Positions 4,814 through 7,198 of a stretch of DNA of 7,198 nucleotides are shown piece by piece (position 1 is the first letter of the stretch; each line of letters starts with the position of its first letter). The DNA comes from Candidatus Izemoplasma sp. (GTDB lineage: Bacteria; Bacillota_I; Bacilli_A; Izemoplasmatales; Izemoplasmataceae), in assembly GCA_021736285.1 (NCBI GenBank), contig JAIPGE010000070.1:1-7198 (forward strand), read 5' to 3'. The notes under the pieces are model-generated. The model worked only from the letters and a program-made list of their open reading frames with translations, searched no databases and was not told where the DNA came from. A program made the translations under genes and the position numbers.

Positions 4814-4815
4814 CT
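4814..4815. repeat. CT core dinucleotide, right end
   Basis: This CT directly follows TAGCTAG of the right end and begins CTACTT, which pairs with the right-target guide. On the coding strand it is the AG of the atpD stop codon TAG, which explains how insertion left the stop codon intact. Confidence 0.65.
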
Positions 4816-6223
4816 ACTTCATCGCTTCTGCTTTTTTAACTGCATCTTCAATATTACCAACTAACCGAAATGCTTCTTCTGGTAAGTGATCATAATCACC
4901 ATTGAGTAACGCTTTAAATCCTTTAATTGTATCTTCAACAGACACATAGGTTCCTGGTTGTCCTGTAAACTGTTCTGCAACATGGAAGTTTTGGCTTAAG
5001 AATAACCGGATTCGTCTCGCTCGATGAACAACTAGTTTGTCATCCTCACTTAATTCATCCATTCCTAAAATCGCAATAATATCTAATAACTCATTATATC
5101 TTTGGATTGTTCTTTGAACTTCACGTGCAATATCATAATGCTCTTTTCCAACTATCTCAGGTGCGAGTGCACGCGAGGTTGAAGCAAGCGGATCTACTGC
5201 AGGGTAAATCCCTTCTTCACTAATTTTACGTGACAGGTTTGTGGTCGCATCGAGATGGGTAAAGGTTGTTGCTGGGGCAGGGTCAGTATAGTCATCAGCC
5301 GGAACATATACAGCTTGAATAGATGTAATCGATCCTTCTTTTGTCGAGGTAATACGTTCTTGTAATTTCCCCATTTCTGTCGCAAGTGTTGGTTGGTATC
5401 CCACGGCACTTGGCATTCGACCAAGTAACGCAGAGACCTCAGATCCTGCTTGTGTAAAACGGAATATATTATCAATAAAAAGTAAAACATCTTGTTTCTC
5501 GCGATCACGGAAATGTTCAGCCATTGTTAAACCGGTTAATCCAACACGCATTCTCGCACCAGGTGGTTCATTCATTTGGCCAAAAACCATTGAGGTTTTC
5601 TTAATAACACCTGACTCTGTCATTTCATGATATAGATCGTTTCCTTCACGGGTACGTTCACCTACACCGGCAAAAACACTAATTCCACCATGTTCTTGGG
5701 CAATGTTATTAATTAACTCTTGAATCAAAACTGTTTTACCAACACCAGCTCCACCAAAGAGACCAATTTTTCCCCCTTTAATGTATGGTGCAAGCAAATC
5801 AACAACTTTAATTCCGGTTTCTAAAATTTCAACTTCGCTACTCAATTCATCAAGTTTTGGTGCTTCACGATGAATTGGGTCACGTGTAATGTCTTTACTT
5901 AACGGTTCTTTACCATCAATTTCATTTCCCAACACGTTAAAAATACGTCCTAAGGTTTCTTTACCAACAGGCACACTGATTGCTGCTTTTGTATCTACAA
6001 CAGGCATCCCTCTTGTGACACCATCAGTTGAATCCATAGCAATTGTTCTGACGACATTATCACCAAGATGCAGTGACACTTCTAAGGTTAACTCAATTGC
6101 TACATTATGATTATCCTTCGCATCAACTTGAATCTTTAATGCGTGGTTGATTTCTGGTAATTCATCTTCAAATTTAACGTCAATAACAGGTCCCATAACC
6201 TGTGTGACTTTACCTTTGTTCAT
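4814..6223 (-). CDS. atpD: F1Fo ATP synthase beta subunit
   Basis: Beta carries the catalytic nucleotide sites of F1. The 469-residue protein is of normal length and highly conserved: Walker A GGAGVGKT (157-164), catalytic Glu189 in GERTREG, GQMNEPPGARMRV, Walker B LLFIDN (247-252), FTQAGSEVSALLGRMPSAVGYQPTL cut here to its core SEVSALLGRMPSAVGYQP, and the lever motif DELSEDD, a conservative variant of DELSEED. I start it at ATG 6223, six bases after GGAGG; an in-frame TTG just before it is too close to the ribosome site. It follows atpG by 12 bases. Its TAG stop shares two bases with the core of the inserted element, so the protein appears complete, ending EAMK, a few residues shorter than in Bacillus. 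Confidence 0.97.
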   Translation of the reverse strand: MNKGKVTQVMGPVIDVKFEDELPEINHALKIQVDAKDNHNVAIELTLEVSLHLGDNVVRTIAMDSTDGVTRGMPVVDTKAAISVPVGKETLGRIFNVLGNEIDGKEPLSKDITRDPIHREAPKLDELSSEVEILETGIKVVDLLAPYIKGGKIGLFGGAGVGKTVLIQELINNIAQEHGGISVFAGVGERTREGNDLYHEMTESGVIKKTSMVFGQMNEPPGARMRVGLTGLTMAEHFRDREKQDVLLFIDNIFRFTQAGSEVSALLGRMPSAVGYQPTLATEMGKLQERITSTKEGSITSIQAVYVPADDYTDPAPATTFTHLDATTNLSRKISEEGIYPAVDPLASTSRALAPEIVGKEHYDIAREVQRTIQRYNELLDIIAILGMDELSEDDKLVVHRARRIRLFLSQNFHVAEQFTGQPGTYVSVEDTIKGFKALLNGDYDHLPEEAFRLVGNIEDAVKKAEAMK

Positions 6224-6235
6224 CAAATTCCTCCT

Positions 6236-7138
6236 TTAGTTAACCGCATTGGCGCCACCAATGATATCTGTTAACTCAATTGTAATTGCTGCTTGTCGTG
6301 CCCGATTATAATGTAGTTGTAAATCATGGATCATTTCTTGAGCATTATCGGTTGCACTCTTCATCGCTGTCATGCGCGCAGCATGCTCACTTGCTTTGGC
6401 ATCTAAAATAATCCCATAAAGTGTGTTTTCAACATACATTGGCACAAGGTGATTGATAATTTCCTGGGGATTGGGCTCGTAAGCATACAAATCAATCAAT
6501 GTTGTCTGTGACTCTTCTGTTTCAGTTGTTTCTTTATCTTTTTGATTATTATTATTTTCTATAACTGGTAATATTTTAAATGATTCGACTTGTTGGGTAA
6601 TTGTATTGACAAAATGGTTATAAAAAACAATAACCTCATCGACACTACCCTTTAAAAAGGCATTCATGAACAATTCGGTGATTTCCCGAAAATCAATGAA
6701 TTGAATATCATCACGGACATTAATTGGTTTCTCATTTAATAGCTGATATTTTTCTCGTTTGGCGAAGCCCATTGCTTTATGCCCAATTGGAGCAACAATA
6801 AATTCATCGTTACTTTGATGATGTTCTTCGACATAAGCTTTAAAGGCTTTAAACACACTTGAATTATATGGTCCAGCTAATCCCCTATCACTTGAAACAA
6901 TCACATAACATGTCATCTCAATGTCATGTTTAACCAATAAAGGGTGTGAAATCTCTTCAGACGTTGTTAAAATGTTATCGATCATCTCTTGTAAACGATA
7001 CATGAGTGGTCGATAATCTGTCATCAGTTTTTCAGCTTTTTTCAACTTACTGGCACTGACCATATGCATAGCTTTGGTAAATTGTGATGTTTTCTTTGTT
7101 GCGCTTATTCGCGATTTAATTTCTCGCATTGATGCCAT
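6236..7138 (-). CDS. atpG: F1Fo ATP synthase gamma subunit
   Basis: Gamma is the rotating central shaft of F1. Both ends of the 300-residue protein form the expected long coiled-coil helices: MASMREIKSRISATKKTSQF with KAMHMVSASKLKKAE at the N-terminus, and ASEHAARMTAMKSATDNA, YNRARQAAITIELTDIIGGA at the C-terminus. The SSDRGLAGPYNSSVFKAF motif near residue 83 is also conserved. It is slightly longer than the usual 285-290 because of a polar insertion near residue 195-215 (NNNNQKDKETTETEE), probably a surface loop. The ATG at 7138 has AAGGTGGTG five bases upstream and lies 12 bases after the atpA stop. Asn and Glu codons in the loop are AT-rich but otherwise ordinary. Confidence 0.96.
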   Translation of the reverse strand: MASMREIKSRISATKKTSQFTKAMHMVSASKLKKAEKLMTDYRPLMYRLQEMIDNILTTSEEISHPLLVKHDIEMTCYVIVSSDRGLAGPYNSSVFKAFKAYVEEHHQSNDEFIVAPIGHKAMGFAKREKYQLLNEKPINVRDDIQFIDFREITELFMNAFLKGSVDEVIVFYNHFVNTITQQVESFKILPVIENNNNQKDKETTETEESQTTLIDLYAYEPNPQEIINHLVPMYVENTLYGIILDAKASEHAARMTAMKSATDNAQEMIHDLQLHYNRARQAAITIELTDIIGGANAVN

Positions 7139-7150
7139 AATAACACCACC

Positions 7151-7198
7151 TTATACGAAGACTTTTTTGAAGCGTTCTAACATGTCATTCATTTTATC
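7151..7198 (-). CDS. atpA: F1Fo ATP synthase alpha subunit, C-terminal end (partial)
   Basis: Fifteen codons and a TAA stop are visible: DKMNDMLERFKKVFV. The amphipathic FKK-F ending and the position directly before atpG match the C-terminus of AtpA. So little is present that the call rests mainly on operon order. Confidence 0.8.
   Translation of the reverse strand, partial: DKMNDMLERFKKVFV

Noticed and set aside
5194..5508. Open frame of 104 codons on the minus strand inside atpD, and several short plus-strand frames in 1904-3192 and 5889-6110.
   Set aside because: All overlap strongly conserved genes in other frames, show no family features and lack convincing ribosome sites.
6213..6225. 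Near-match to the TTTGA-N3-TCAAA dyad (TTTGT-TCA-TCAAA) at the start of atpD.
   Set aside because: One half-site is broken and it lies in conserved coding sequence and the start codon.

Overview
The window comes from an AT-rich, low-GC Gram-positive-type genome: a Firmicute, or a relative of the Mollicutes that uses the standard code. The evidence is strong GGAGG-type ribosome sites, the sigma-A-like promoters, and Tyr/Asn/Lys-rich proteins. Every Trp codon I checked is TGG, and bioY ends at TGA, so TGA reads as stop here. I cannot fix the genus from the sequence.

Right part (about 4814-7198, minus strand): the distal end of an F1Fo ATP synthase operon in the usual order, with the last 15 codons of atpA, then atpG, atpD and, beyond an insertion sequence, atpC. 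A perfect 18-bp hairpin ends the operon just after atpC.

Centre (3270-4813, plus strand): a complete IS110-family insertion sequence between atpD and atpC. Its 389-aa recombinase has an intact D-E-D-D set and the C-terminal serine region. The 260-base left end can be folded into the two-loop 'bridge RNA' known from IS110/IS621. All four guide segments can be read: two match the target flanks (9/9 and 6/6 bases) and two match the element's own ends (8/9, the exception a G-U wobble, and 6/6). All are consistent with one CT core at 3270-3271 and 4814-4815. With those ends, the circular form would create a TTGATT-17 bp-TATAAT promoter reading into the RNA. Removing the element restores an ordinary atpD-atpC junction. 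The insertion leaves the atpD stop codon and the atpC ribosome site intact.

Left part (1-2807, minus strand): a biotin/fatty-acid operon, birA-bioY-acpP-accB-accC (accC cut by the window edge). BioY imports biotin, BirA attaches it to AccB, AccC carboxylates it, and ACP carries the growing acyl chain. birA and acpP have good sigma-A-type promoters. A shared dyad, TTTGA-N3-TCAAA, occurs three times in the window, once upstream of each of birA, acpP and accB. It resembles the FabT operator of lactic acid bacteria. BirA lacks the DNA-binding domain, so these sites are better candidates for control of the operon than BirA itself.
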